Below are positions 44,901-52,305 of a stretch of DNA of 64,000 nucleotides, piece after piece. A program made the translations under genes and the position numbers. Where the stretch lies: NCBI RefSeq assembly GCF_037482845.1, contig NZ_JBBHJW010000001.1, positions 372,001 to 436,000 on the forward strand, in the 5' to 3' direction. The notes beneath the pieces were generated by a model. The model was given only the letters and a program-made list of their open reading frames with translations, was not told the origin of the DNA and made no database searches. Within the stretch, counting starts at the first letter, position 1. Each line of letters begins with the position of its first letter. Source of the DNA: Paucibacter_B soli (GTDB lineage: Bacteria > Pseudomonadota > Gammaproteobacteria > Burkholderiales > Burkholderiaceae_C).

Positions 44901-45481
44901 TGTCGGGCTACACCGAACTGCAGTCGATCACCGATGCCGTCAACGAGGGCGCCATCTACAAATTTCTCACCAAGCCCTGGGACGACGAGCGCTTGCGCGG
45001 CCACATCAGCGAGGCCTTCCGCAACAAGGAGATGGCCGACGAGAACATCCGATTGGGCGGTGCCGTGGCCAAGGCCAACGATGAACTGGCGCAGGTGAAC
45101 GAGCGCCTGCAAGCACTGCTGCAGGTGCAGCGCGAGCGCATCACGCGCGAGGAGGTCAGCCTGCAGACCATGCGCGAACTGCTTGAGAGCATCCCTGTTC
45201 CCATCGTCGGAGCCGACCCGGGCGGCATGATCACCTACGTCAATGCGGAAGCAGACGCCCTGTTCGGAGGGCTGCCGCTGGGCCATGCCATCGACCTCAT
45301 GCTGCCGCCCGATCTCTCGGCGCTATGGCATGCCGGGGAGGCCCAGCCCACCAAGTTCAGCCTGGGCGGCAACGACTTCCTGGCACGTTGTTGCACCATT
45401 GGCCCGGGCCGGGACCAGGCCAGCGCGCGCGGCAAGCTGATCGTGTTGATGCCTGTGCCCCACTTTGCCGAGGAATGCTGA
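41933..45481 (+). CDS. Membrane-bound c-di-GMP phosphodiesterase hybrid: TM-PAS-GGDEF(degenerate)-EAL-REC-PAS
   Basis: An 1182-residue protein. Two membrane helices (about 34-56 and 303-325) enclose a helical periplasmic domain; then PAS (about 350-440) and a GGDEF domain that is degenerate (GNGEF in place of GGDEF, and the metal-binding Asp replaced in LMLQIEQLG). The EAL domain (about 645-890) looks active: EVLLRW, NLSMRQ, EITES, DDFGTGYS, KIDRS and EGVETE are all kept. Unusually, a receiver domain follows (about 913-1030; LLLVDDEEN, SDQRMPGMTG, KPWDD), then a coiled coil and a terminal PAS. It is the first gene of a tightly packed operon containing two kinases and two more receivers of the same subtype. 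Probably hydrolyses c-di-GMP under phosphorelay control. Confidence 0.9.
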   Translation: MDTFTTTQGERRRQRADVGLLSTLGWLLPQGVGRKLLLGLMLVLSAIAVPLWFQLRLSQTLLADTQQERVGARDGRQLLELLRLTQQIRLAKARSDDSRQPPPAPQRAWAELRQAAQLLSNQYQHALGWQAQLHAGATQYAVALQQTSLADRQPLTALDQRALEMLDQVVEGSGLILDPQADTYFLMTAALPTSARLMAALGVLADAAEPQERRARALAEARLLQDELRKSYGKVFAANQALREALEPGLRELGKLLAVALDPEPQRHADALNMAGSALHDLAVQALRWLDQRLEARAQVLRNSRYVEFASLAVLLAWLAALIRPIAMEYGQRTLALEHRAKLLSHAEDLAELGCAETDLMSDTVTWTTGMYKLFGEPVGNAPIDHDWLYLRLPKHERDFVRQSTQGQDPGAPCEFEHQILRADGSLRTVLHQRLVELDSKGWPKRELTILQDISRQREAAQRIDKLANSCTITGLPNRNALLHRLESATRRCLREQGSLALLMLQIEQLGIVMDSMGYAGADRLLTEVAARLSRAAQARAWLAHLGNGEFAFILGAATEQPGPIDIEAASAFAQCLCEAVATPMLLGDIEVKPSCCVGLTMCPTDGDNAPKLLHQAQAALKRAQQAGEQQIRAFDAASHARAASRLSIEAGLRRALERQAFSLRFQPQLDLATGLVCGAEVLLRWHDAVRGEVSPLEFIPIAEATGQIVEIGAWVLRQACLQNLAWQREGLRPIRLAVNLSMRQLQEPDIAWRVQEVLRETGMDPKYLGLEITESIFVDESAHATRALTALKAIGVTISLDDFGTGYSNLGYLRKLPIDIVKIDRSVVHDVAAAAHDVSMTRAVINMAHSLQMKVLAEGVETEGQLALLMANRCDEMQGFYFSPPVEADAFEQLLRAERRLPAHLFERERARTLLLVDDEENILAALKRLLRRDGYQIVTATSGAQGLQRLTEHSVDVILSDQRMPGMTGVEFLRRAKELYPDTVRMVLSGYTELQSITDAVNEGAIYKFLTKPWDDERLRGHISEAFRNKEMADENIRLGGAVAKANDELAQVNERLQALLQVQRERITREEVSLQTMRELLESIPVPIVGADPGGMITYVNAEADALFGGLPLGHAIDLMLPPDLSALWHAGEAQPTKFSLGGNDFLARCCTIGPGRDQASARGKLIVLMPVPHFAEEC

Positions 45482-45484
45482 ACC

Positions 45485-45673
45485 ATGTGTCCGAATCCAG
45501 CGCATCCAGATGCCAGCCCCCAGCCCGAGCGCGCGGCCGATGGGCCGGCGCCTGCCACGTCGTCAGGCCAGCAGCGGCTGGAGCAGCTGTTCCGCTATGC
45601 GCTGCGCCATGGCCAGATCAACCCATTGCTGTACGCCGTGCAGCATTACCGCAGCACCGGGCGGCCAGCATGA
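45485..45673 (+). CDS. 62-aa protein of unknown function inside the signalling operon
   Basis: It begins 3 bp after the EAL-REC stop and overlaps the HDOD start by four bases (ATGA). The first half is Pro/Ala-rich and disordered; the second half, LEQLFRYALRHGQINPLLY and QHYRSTGRP, looks like a compact amphipathic helix pair. I do not recognise it. The exact packing between two genes argues for translation; it could be a small adaptor or just a coupling ORF. Confidence 0.5.
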   Translation: MCPNPAHPDASPQPERAADGPAPATSSGQQRLEQLFRYALRHGQINPLLYAVQHYRSTGRPA

Positions 45674-46527
45674 GCAGCAATAGCAGCACCGCGCTGGCCT
45701 GCCTGGGCCGTATCGAGGAACTGCCAGCCTTGCGCGGCGCGGTGCTGGATCTGCTGCGCTCGCTCGACGATCCGCTGGTCGACGTCGAGACCCTGGCGTC
45801 CAAGGTCGCCAGCGACCAGGCCATGGCGGTGAAGGCGCTGCGGCTGGCGAACTCATCGTTCTTTGGGCTGGCACGCCAGGTCAGCTCGATTGCCGATGCC
45901 ACCGCCATCATCGGCTTGCGCAGCGTGCGCAATATCGCCATGGTTGCCGGTCTGACCACCACGCTGGACGGCCGGCTGTGCGCGGAGTTCGATGTCGATG
46001 CATTCTGGCGACACGCCATCGCCACCGCCTTGTGCGCGGAAGCCCTGGCCGGACTGCGGCAATTCGATGCCGGGGTTGCCTTCGGTTTCGGGCTCCTGCA
46101 CGACATCGGCGCCATGGCCATGGCCATGACCATGCCGAGCGACTACGGTCGGGCGTTGCGCCTGCGCCGCGACTCGGACGCGTTGCTGATCGACGCCGAG
46201 CGCGAGGTCCTTGGCATCACGCATGCCGAGGTGGGTGCCGCGCTGGCCGAGCGCTGGCAATTGGCGCCACCGATGGTGGCTGCCATCGCCAGGCACCACA
46301 CGCCGCCCGAGGAAGGCGAGCCCGGCTTGCTGGACCTGCTGCATGTGGCCGACAACATCGCCCACGCGCTCGACCTCAGCCACCAGGAGGCCGAGATGGT
46401 GCCGCCCCTGTCGATGGCCGCCTGGGGCCGCCTGGCGCTGAGCGAAGCCGAACTGCATCGCGTCTTCGAACAAACCGAATCGCGCCACACGGCGCTCTGT
46501 CATGCACTCTTGGTGAAGGAGACCTGA
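45670..46527 (+). CDS. HDOD-domain signalling protein
   Basis: A 285-residue protein made almost wholly of an HDOD domain: LPALRGAVLDLLRSLDDP, LASKVASDQAMAVKALRLANSSFFG, AIIGLRSVRNIAMVAG, FWRHAIATALCAEALAG, GFGLLHDIGAMAMAM and ITHAEVGAALAERWQLAP. HDOD is related to HD domains but lacks some metal ligands (LLHDIG is kept here); it acts as a binding or scaffold module in two-component and c-di-GMP signalling. It overlaps the 62-aa ORF by four bases and is followed 2 bp later by a kinase gene. Confidence 0.88.
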   Translation: MSSNSSTALACLGRIEELPALRGAVLDLLRSLDDPLVDVETLASKVASDQAMAVKALRLANSSFFGLARQVSSIADATAIIGLRSVRNIAMVAGLTTTLDGRLCAEFDVDAFWRHAIATALCAEALAGLRQFDAGVAFGFGLLHDIGAMAMAMTMPSDYGRALRLRRDSDALLIDAEREVLGITHAEVGAALAERWQLAPPMVAAIARHHTPPEEGEPGLLDLLHVADNIAHALDLSHQEAEMVPPLSMAAWGRLALSEAELHRVFEQTESRHTALCHALLVKET

Positions 46528-46529
46528 GC

Positions 46530-47435
46530 ATGGACTCGCTGTTAAGCCCCTCCCAGGTGCAGGAGCTGCTGCGCACCAACAGCGAACTCAAGCAGCTCAA
46601 TGCCCGGCTCTCCGAGGCCCAGGAAAAGCTGGTGCAGTCGGAAAAATTGGCATCCATCGGCCAACTAGCCGCCGGCGTGGCGCATGAGATCAACAATCCG
46701 ATCGGCTACATCTTCTCCAACTTCGGCACGCTGGAACGCTATCTCGCCGACCTGTTCGAGATGTTGGCCGCCTACGAGGCCGCCGAGGCCGCCCTGCCCG
46801 ATGGCGAAACGCGCGCGGCGCTGAAGGCCAAGCGCGCAAAGGTTGAGCTGGACTTCCTCAAGGAAGACATCCCGACCCTGATGGCCGAGTCCAAGGAGGG
46901 CATCAGCCGCGTGCGCAAGATCGTGCAGGACCTGAAGGACTTCTCGCGCGTCGACAACAGCCAGGAATGGGTGCTGGCCGACCTGCACCAGGGCATCGAC
47001 TCCACGCTCAACATCGTCAACAACGAGATCAAGTACAAGGCCCAGGTGCACAAGCAATATGGCGAGATTCCCGAGATCGAATGCCTGCCCTCCGAGCTCA
47101 ACCAGGTATTCATGAACCTGCTGGTGAACGCCGCTCACGCCATCACCGCAGACCGTGGCAACATCACGATACGCTCCGGGGCCGACGCCGATCTGGTGTG
47201 GGTGGAGGTCGCCGACGACGGTGCCGGCATCGCGCCCGATAACCTCAGCCGCATCTTCGATCCATTTTTCACGACCAAGCCGATCGGCAAGGGTACGGGG
47301 CTCGGACTATCGCTCTCCTATGGCATCATCAAGAAACACGCCGGCCAGATCCAGGTACGTAGCGAATTAGGCGTGGGTACCTGCTTTCGCATCACCCTGC
47401 CGCTGCGGCAGGCCCAGAGTACACGCGGGGAATAG
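46530..47435 (+). CDS. Soluble sensor histidine kinase (HisKA-HATPase, no sensor domain)
   Basis: A 301-residue kinase. A coiled coil (residues 5-40) leads to the phosphoacceptor His52 in ASIGQLAAGVAHEINNPIGY; the HATPase domain has NQVFMNLLVNAAHAI, ADDGAGI, FDPFFTTKPIGKGTGLGLSL. There is no membrane helix or PAS, so input must come through the coiled coil or a partner. AAGGAG precedes the start. The region from the phosphoacceptor to the N box closely resembles that of the PAS kinase at 49368, suggesting duplication within the operon. Confidence 0.92.
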   Translation: MDSLLSPSQVQELLRTNSELKQLNARLSEAQEKLVQSEKLASIGQLAAGVAHEINNPIGYIFSNFGTLERYLADLFEMLAAYEAAEAALPDGETRAALKAKRAKVELDFLKEDIPTLMAESKEGISRVRKIVQDLKDFSRVDNSQEWVLADLHQGIDSTLNIVNNEIKYKAQVHKQYGEIPEIECLPSELNQVFMNLLVNAAHAITADRGNITIRSGADADLVWVEVADDGAGIAPDNLSRIFDPFFTTKPIGKGTGLGLSLSYGIIKKHAGQIQVRSELGVGTCFRITLPLRQAQSTRGE

Positions 47436-47437
47436 GC

Positions 47438-48805
47438 ATGGTTGAGGAAGCCAGCACCCAGGCCGTGGTGCTTTTTGTGGATGACGAACCATCCATCCTG
47501 AGCGCGCTGCGACGCCTGTTCCGGCCCAATGGCTACCGGGTGCTGCTGGCCGAGAGCGGGCCGGCCGCGCTGGCCCTGCTGGAGCTGGAGCCTGTGGACC
47601 TGGTGGTGTCCGATATGCGCATGCCCGAGATGGATGGTGCGCAGTTCCTTGAGCGGGTGCGCAACCGTTGGCCCGATGTGGTGCGCATCCTGCTCACCGG
47701 CTATGCCGACATCACCTCCACCATCGCGGCCATCAACCGCGGTGAGATTCATCGCTACATCTCCAAGCCCTGGGACGACCAGGACATCCTGCTGGCGGTG
47801 CGCGACGGCCTCAAGCACCGCCGCCTGGAGCAGGAGAACCGCGCCCTGCTGCAACTGACGCAGGCTCAGAACGCCGAGCTGCTGGCGCTCAACAGCTCGC
47901 TGGAAGGGCGCGTGAAGGCACGCACGCAGGAGCTTGAGCAGGTCAACGACATGCTCAACAAGGCCTACGGCCAGCTGCACGAGAACTTCCTGCTCTCGAT
48001 CAATGTGTTTGCCGGCCTGCTGGAGCTGCGCGACGGCAGCCTGGCGGGCTACTCGCGCCAGGTCGGCCTGATGGCGCGGCGTCTGGCACAGCAGCTGCAG
48101 CTGGGCGCGCAGGCCGAGGAGGATGTGTTTGTGGCCGGCCTCCTGCACGAGGTGGGCAAGATAGGTTTCCCGGACGCGCTGCTGCGCAAGCCGGTCTCGG
48201 CCATGAACGGCGAGGAGCTGGCGCGCTACAAACGCCATACCCTGAACGCCGAGGCCGCGCTGCTGCCGCTGGCCGAATTGCAGCGCGTCGCCAAGTATGT
48301 GCGGCAGCAGCACGAGCGCATCGACGGCAAGGGCTTCCCGGATGGGCTGGCGGGCAAGGAGCTGCCGCTGCCCTCCCAGGTGTTGGCCCTGGTGGTCGAC
48401 TACTACGGCCTGCAGGCCGGCCGCCTGGCCGAAAAGCGCTACACACCCGAGGCCGCGGCCGCGTCGATTCGCGGCGGCGCCGGTCTGCGCTATGAACAGG
48501 TGGTGGTGGATGCCTTCGAGGCGGTGCTGCGCGAGCTGCCGGCCGTGCAGGCCACCGACCGCATGGTGAGTGCCGCCGAGATCGAACCCGGCATGGTGCT
48601 GGCGCGCGACCTGCTAGGCCCGCAGGGCACCCTGCTGCTGGCCGCAGGCTTTGTGTTCGACAGCCGCGTGGTGCGCCAGATCCGCGAGTTTGCGCAACGC
48701 GAGGGGCTCAGGATGTGCCTTTACGTCAAGCTGCCCGACGCCCAGCAGGCTCCGCAAGCGCTGGCGCAAACCGTGCTAACTGGGCAAGCGGGCAAGGGGC
48801 GATGA
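47438..48805 (+). CDS. Response regulator with a degenerate HD-GYP domain
   Basis: A 455-residue protein: receiver (1-125) with VDDEP, Asp59 in VVSDMRMPEMDG and SKPWDD; coiled coil; then an HD-GYP-like domain (about 185-360). Key positions deviate: HD is HE (His237-Glu238 in LLHEVGKIGFPD), the HHE motif is QHE, GYP is GFP, and the later DxxDA is DYYGL. Typical RpfG-like proteins hydrolyse c-di-GMP; here activity may be lost or altered. A C-terminal extension (about 370-455) has no clear domain. It starts 2 bp after the kinase stop and overlaps the next gene (ATGA). Confidence 0.87.
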   Translation: MVEEASTQAVVLFVDDEPSILSALRRLFRPNGYRVLLAESGPAALALLELEPVDLVVSDMRMPEMDGAQFLERVRNRWPDVVRILLTGYADITSTIAAINRGEIHRYISKPWDDQDILLAVRDGLKHRRLEQENRALLQLTQAQNAELLALNSSLEGRVKARTQELEQVNDMLNKAYGQLHENFLLSINVFAGLLELRDGSLAGYSRQVGLMARRLAQQLQLGAQAEEDVFVAGLLHEVGKIGFPDALLRKPVSAMNGEELARYKRHTLNAEAALLPLAELQRVAKYVRQQHERIDGKGFPDGLAGKELPLPSQVLALVVDYYGLQAGRLAEKRYTPEAAAASIRGGAGLRYEQVVVDAFEAVLRELPAVQATDRMVSAAEIEPGMVLARDLLGPQGTLLLAAGFVFDSRVVRQIREFAQREGLRMCLYVKLPDAQQAPQALAQTVLTGQAGKGR

Positions 48806-49371
48806 CGATGACGGACAGAATCCTGCTGGTCGACGACGAGCCCGGTGTGCTGAATGCGCTGAGCCGGCTCCTGCGGCTGGGCTTGCGTGACGCGCAGCTG
48901 CGCAGCTATGCGGTGGAGACCTTCACCGACGCGCGCCAGGCGCTGGAGCGTGCACGCGAATGCGCGTTCGCGCTGGTGGTGTCCGACTATCGGATGCCCG
49001 GCATGAACGGCGTCGAGTTCCTGCAGGCGCTGCGCCAGCTGCAGCCCGATTGCCCGCGCATCATCCTGTCGGGCTATGCCGATCTGAACGGCCTGGTGGC
49101 GGCCATCAACGAAGCCGGCATCACCCGTTTTGTCTCCAAGCCCTGGAACGACCACGAACTGCTGTGCAGCATGCGCCAGATCCTGGAGATCCGCGAACTG
49201 CAGCTGGAGAATCAGCGCCTGGCCGACCAGGTGCGCCTGCAACGTGGCCAGCTCAGCGCCCAGGAGGCCGAGCTGCGCCGGCTGGAGCGGCTGGAACCCG
49301 GCATCACCCATGTGAACTGGGGCCCCGACGGTTCCTTCATCCTCGAAGACCCGGGAGACGTGCGGCTGTGA
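48802..49371 (+). CDS. Response regulator, receiver plus coiled coil, no effector domain
   Basis: A 189-residue protein. The receiver has LLVDDEPGVLNAL, Asp62 in VVSDYRMPGMNG, ILSGYADLNG and SKPWND; the remaining 60 residues are a coiled coil (ELQLENQRLADQVRLQRGQL) and a short tail with ITHVNWGPDGSFILED. It lacks a DNA-binding or enzymatic output, so it may shuttle phosphate or dimerise with the REC proteins upstream. Its ATG overlaps the preceding stop and its stop overlaps the GTG of the next kinase gene. Confidence 0.88.
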   Translation: MTMTDRILLVDDEPGVLNALSRLLRLGLRDAQLRSYAVETFTDARQALERARECAFALVVSDYRMPGMNGVEFLQALRQLQPDCPRIILSGYADLNGLVAAINEAGITRFVSKPWNDHELLCSMRQILEIRELQLENQRLADQVRLQRGQLSAQEAELRRLERLEPGITHVNWGPDGSFILEDPGDVRL

Positions 49372-51485
49372 CGGCGCTGCAGACACCGAGCACCGACGTG
49401 CTGCCATTGGGCGAGGAGTTCATGGCCGCGCTGGAGGCGGTGAGTGCCCCCTGCTTTGTGCATGCCGGCAAACGCGTGCTGTTCGCCAATGCGGCGATGC
49501 GCCGCCTGCTGGGATTCACGCAGACGGCCTTGCAGGAAATGGAGTTCTACGCCTGGGCCACGCCGGCCGGCCAGGCCGCGCTGCGTTACTACGGCGAGCG
49601 CTGCCTCAGCGAAGCCGGCGAACTGCCGGTGTTCGAGGTGGAGGCGCTCACCGCCAGCTGTGCCCTGCGCTATCTGGAACTGAGCGCGCGCCGGGTGCAG
49701 ATGGGCGAGCAGGTGTTCGCCGTGGTCACCTGCCAGGATCTCAGCGACATCCGCCATGTGCAGGGCAGCCTGCTGGACGTGGGACGGGTGCTGCACCAAA
49801 TCATCGAGAACAACCCGGTCGCCACCTTTGTGATCGACGCCGGGCATCGGGTCACGCAATGGAACGCGGCCTGCGCCACCCTCACCGGCATCGAGGCCAG
49901 CCAACTGCTGGGCACGAACAAGGCCTGGCAGGCCTTCTACGCGGAGCAGCGGCCGGTGCTGGCCGACCTGATCGTCGACGCCAGCGTGGACGGACTACGC
50001 GAGCAGTATTACGGCAACAAATGCTGGCCCTCGGCGTTGATCGCCGGCGCGTTCGAGGCCGAGATGTTTTTCCCCAACTTCGGCGAGAACGGACGTTGGC
50101 TCTACTTCACCGCGGCACCGCTGACCGACGCCCATGGCAAGCTGGCCGGCGCGATCGAGACCCTGCAGGACGTGACGCCGCGCCACCTCGCCGACGAGGC
50201 CATGCGCAAGCATCGCGACGAGCTTGAGACCATGGTGGCCGACCGCACCGCCGAAGTGATAGGCATGCACCAGGAGCTGGAGGCGTTTCTGGAGAACGCC
50301 TCGGTGGGCATCATCGCCACCTCGCGGCAGCGCATCACGCGCGCCAACAAGAAGTTCAGCGACATCTTCGAGCTAGAGGAGACCTCGCCGGTAGGCATGA
50401 GCAGCCGCAGCTTTTTTGACAGCGACGCGGCCTACGAGGAGCTGGGGCGCGTCGCCGGTCCGGTGCTGTCCAGGGGCGAGTCGCTGCTGCACGAGATGGA
50501 GATGTGCACCGCCAAGGGCAACAAGATCTGGGTCCAGCTGATTGCCTATGTGGCCGACCCGAATGCACCCACTGCGGGCACCTGGTGGCTGATGCAGGAT
50601 CGCACCGACGTCAAGCGGGTGCAGGGCGAGCTGCAGCGCAACTTCGAGCGCATCAAGGAAACCAATGCGCGCCTAGAGGAGGCGCAGAACCAGCTGCTGC
50701 AATCCGAGAAGATGGCGTCGATCGGCCAACTGGCCGCCGGCGTGGCGCATGAGATCAACAACCCGATCGGTTTTGTCAGCTCCAACCTGAGCACGCTCAG
50801 GCGCTATGTGGAATCGATGTTCAGCCTGCTGGACTACTACGCCAAGCTCGACCTGAGCCAGCAACCGCCGACCGTAAGCAAGGAACTCGCGGCCCTGCGG
50901 CAGCAGGTCGACATGGACTTCATTGCCGAAGACCTGCCCCAGCTGCTGAGCGAGAGCGACGACGGCCTGGTGCGCGTGAAAAAGATCGTGCAGGACCTGA
51001 AGGACTTCTCGCGTGTGGACCAGTCCGACTGGCAGGAGGCAGACATCAACGCCGGCCTGGAATCCACGCTCAACGTGGTGATGAACGAGGTCAAGTACAA
51101 GGCCGAGGTGCGCAAGCACTATGGCGAGCTGCCGGCGGTGCGATGCCTGGCGGCCCAGCTCAACCAGGTTTTCATGAACCTGATCGTGAATGCCGCGCAT
51201 GCCATTGCCGAGCGCGGCGTCATCACGCTAACGACGCGTGTGGACGGTGAATCGGTGTGCATCTCGGTGTGCGACACCGGTTGCGGCATGAGCGAGGAAA
51301 CGCGACGCCGCATCTTCGAGCCCTTCTACACCACCAAGCCCGTCGGCCAGGGCACGGGGCTAGGGCTGTCGCTCTCATTCTCAATCGTGCAGAAGCACGG
51401 CGGGCGCATCGAAGTCGAATCGACGCAAGGGCAAGGCAGCTGCTTCCATGTCTGGATTCCCATCCAGGGTCCGACCACTGCCTAG
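49368..51485 (+). CDS. Multi-PAS soluble sensor histidine kinase
   Basis: A 705-residue kinase with a GTG start that overlaps the previous stop (GTGA). Three PAS-like domains (about 20-125, 135-280, 305-420; VATFVIDAGHRVTQWNAAC, ENASVGIIATSRQRITRANK) precede a coiled coil, phosphoacceptor His461 in ASIGQLAAGVAHEINNPIGF and an HATPase domain (NQVFMNLIVNAAHAI, DTGCGMSEETRRRIFEPFY, GTGLGLSLSF). No membrane helix is present, so it reads an intracellular cue, perhaps redox or a ligand in PAS. It is the last gene of the seven-gene operon. The start choice rests on the overlap and on a GGGAG site. Confidence 0.9.
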   Translation: MTALQTPSTDVLPLGEEFMAALEAVSAPCFVHAGKRVLFANAAMRRLLGFTQTALQEMEFYAWATPAGQAALRYYGERCLSEAGELPVFEVEALTASCALRYLELSARRVQMGEQVFAVVTCQDLSDIRHVQGSLLDVGRVLHQIIENNPVATFVIDAGHRVTQWNAACATLTGIEASQLLGTNKAWQAFYAEQRPVLADLIVDASVDGLREQYYGNKCWPSALIAGAFEAEMFFPNFGENGRWLYFTAAPLTDAHGKLAGAIETLQDVTPRHLADEAMRKHRDELETMVADRTAEVIGMHQELEAFLENASVGIIATSRQRITRANKKFSDIFELEETSPVGMSSRSFFDSDAAYEELGRVAGPVLSRGESLLHEMEMCTAKGNKIWVQLIAYVADPNAPTAGTWWLMQDRTDVKRVQGELQRNFERIKETNARLEEAQNQLLQSEKMASIGQLAAGVAHEINNPIGFVSSNLSTLRRYVESMFSLLDYYAKLDLSQQPPTVSKELAALRQQVDMDFIAEDLPQLLSESDDGLVRVKKIVQDLKDFSRVDQSDWQEADINAGLESTLNVVMNEVKYKAEVRKHYGELPAVRCLAAQLNQVFMNLIVNAAHAIAERGVITLTTRVDGESVCISVCDTGCGMSEETRRRIFEPFYTTKPVGQGTGLGLSLSFSIVQKHGGRIEVESTQGQGSCFHVWIPIQGPTTA

Positions 51486-51663
51486 ACAAGAGCGAGCAAG
51501 CTGCAGCCATGCGGGCGGACGGGCCCCGGTTCTTTGCCGATCGGCCAGAAGAGCGCAACGATGCTTCTGCCCCGGGCCGCGTTGACCGCAGTCAAACAGG
51601 GGTGAGCCCCGCCATGGCAGGCTGGCATTGGCATCCCGCCGAATGGCAGCTTTGGAGACCTCC

Positions 51664-52122
51664 ATGGACGATCTGATGAAGCAGAAAATCCTGGCCCTGC
51701 TTGATGGCCACAGGATCATGACGATTGCGACGCTGCGGCCGGACGGTTGGCCGCAGGCAACGACGGTTGGCTATGTCAACGAGGGCCTTACGCTTTGGTT
51801 TCTCTGCGGCCTAGAAAGCCAGAAGGCCAGGAACCTCGCCCACGATGACCGCGTATCGCTCACGGTTGACCATGACACGCCCGACATCATGTCGATCACC
51901 GGCCTGTCGATGGCGGCGCGAGCCCAGCGCGTGAGCGACCGCGCCGAGGCCGAGAAGGTCATCGCCATGCTGCCGCTGAAGTACGCTGACGCGCCGCCCG
52001 CGACCGCGCAGATGACGATGCCCAGACCCGAGGAGGTTGCGATCTTCCGCATCGTGCCGGAAATCATTTCCGTGCTCGACTACACCAAGGGCTTTGCACA
52101 CACGGACCTTGTGCGCGTTTAG
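51664..52122 (+). CDS. Pyridoxamine 5'-phosphate oxidase-like (split-barrel) protein
   Basis: A 152-residue split-barrel protein: MTIATLRPDGWPQATTVGYV, LTLWFLCGLESQKARNLAHD, VSLTVDH and IFRIVPEIISVLDYTKGF. Members bind FMN, F420 or haem and reduce diverse substrates; this short form is often a general-stress protein. The start at 51664 has GGAG upstream. It stands alone between the signalling operon and dgcZ, with gaps of about 180 bp on each side. No substrate can be inferred. Confidence 0.84.
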   Translation: MDDLMKQKILALLDGHRIMTIATLRPDGWPQATTVGYVNEGLTLWFLCGLESQKARNLAHDDRVSLTVDHDTPDIMSITGLSMAARAQRVSDRAEAEKVIAMLPLKYADAPPATAQMTMPRPEEVAIFRIVPEIISVLDYTKGFAHTDLVRV

Positions 52123-52305
52123 GGCGCGCGCGAGCTTCGGCCTGCAGCCCAGCCCCGATGTGCCAGCAGCATGATCGTCCGGCGGGGACGAAAAGCATGT
52201 CGGCACCACGCCGAGAATCCGCCATGCATGTTTGCATGCATCGCTTGTTGCCGCGCACTTTCATGGCTAGCATCCGAGCTGGCCACATCGAGGGAGTCCC
52301 ACACC

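Noticed and set aside
42449..45286. Open frame of about 945 codons opposite the EAL-REC gene
   Set aside because: It is a codon-bias shadow; the plus strand carries clear PAS, GGDEF, EAL and REC motifs.
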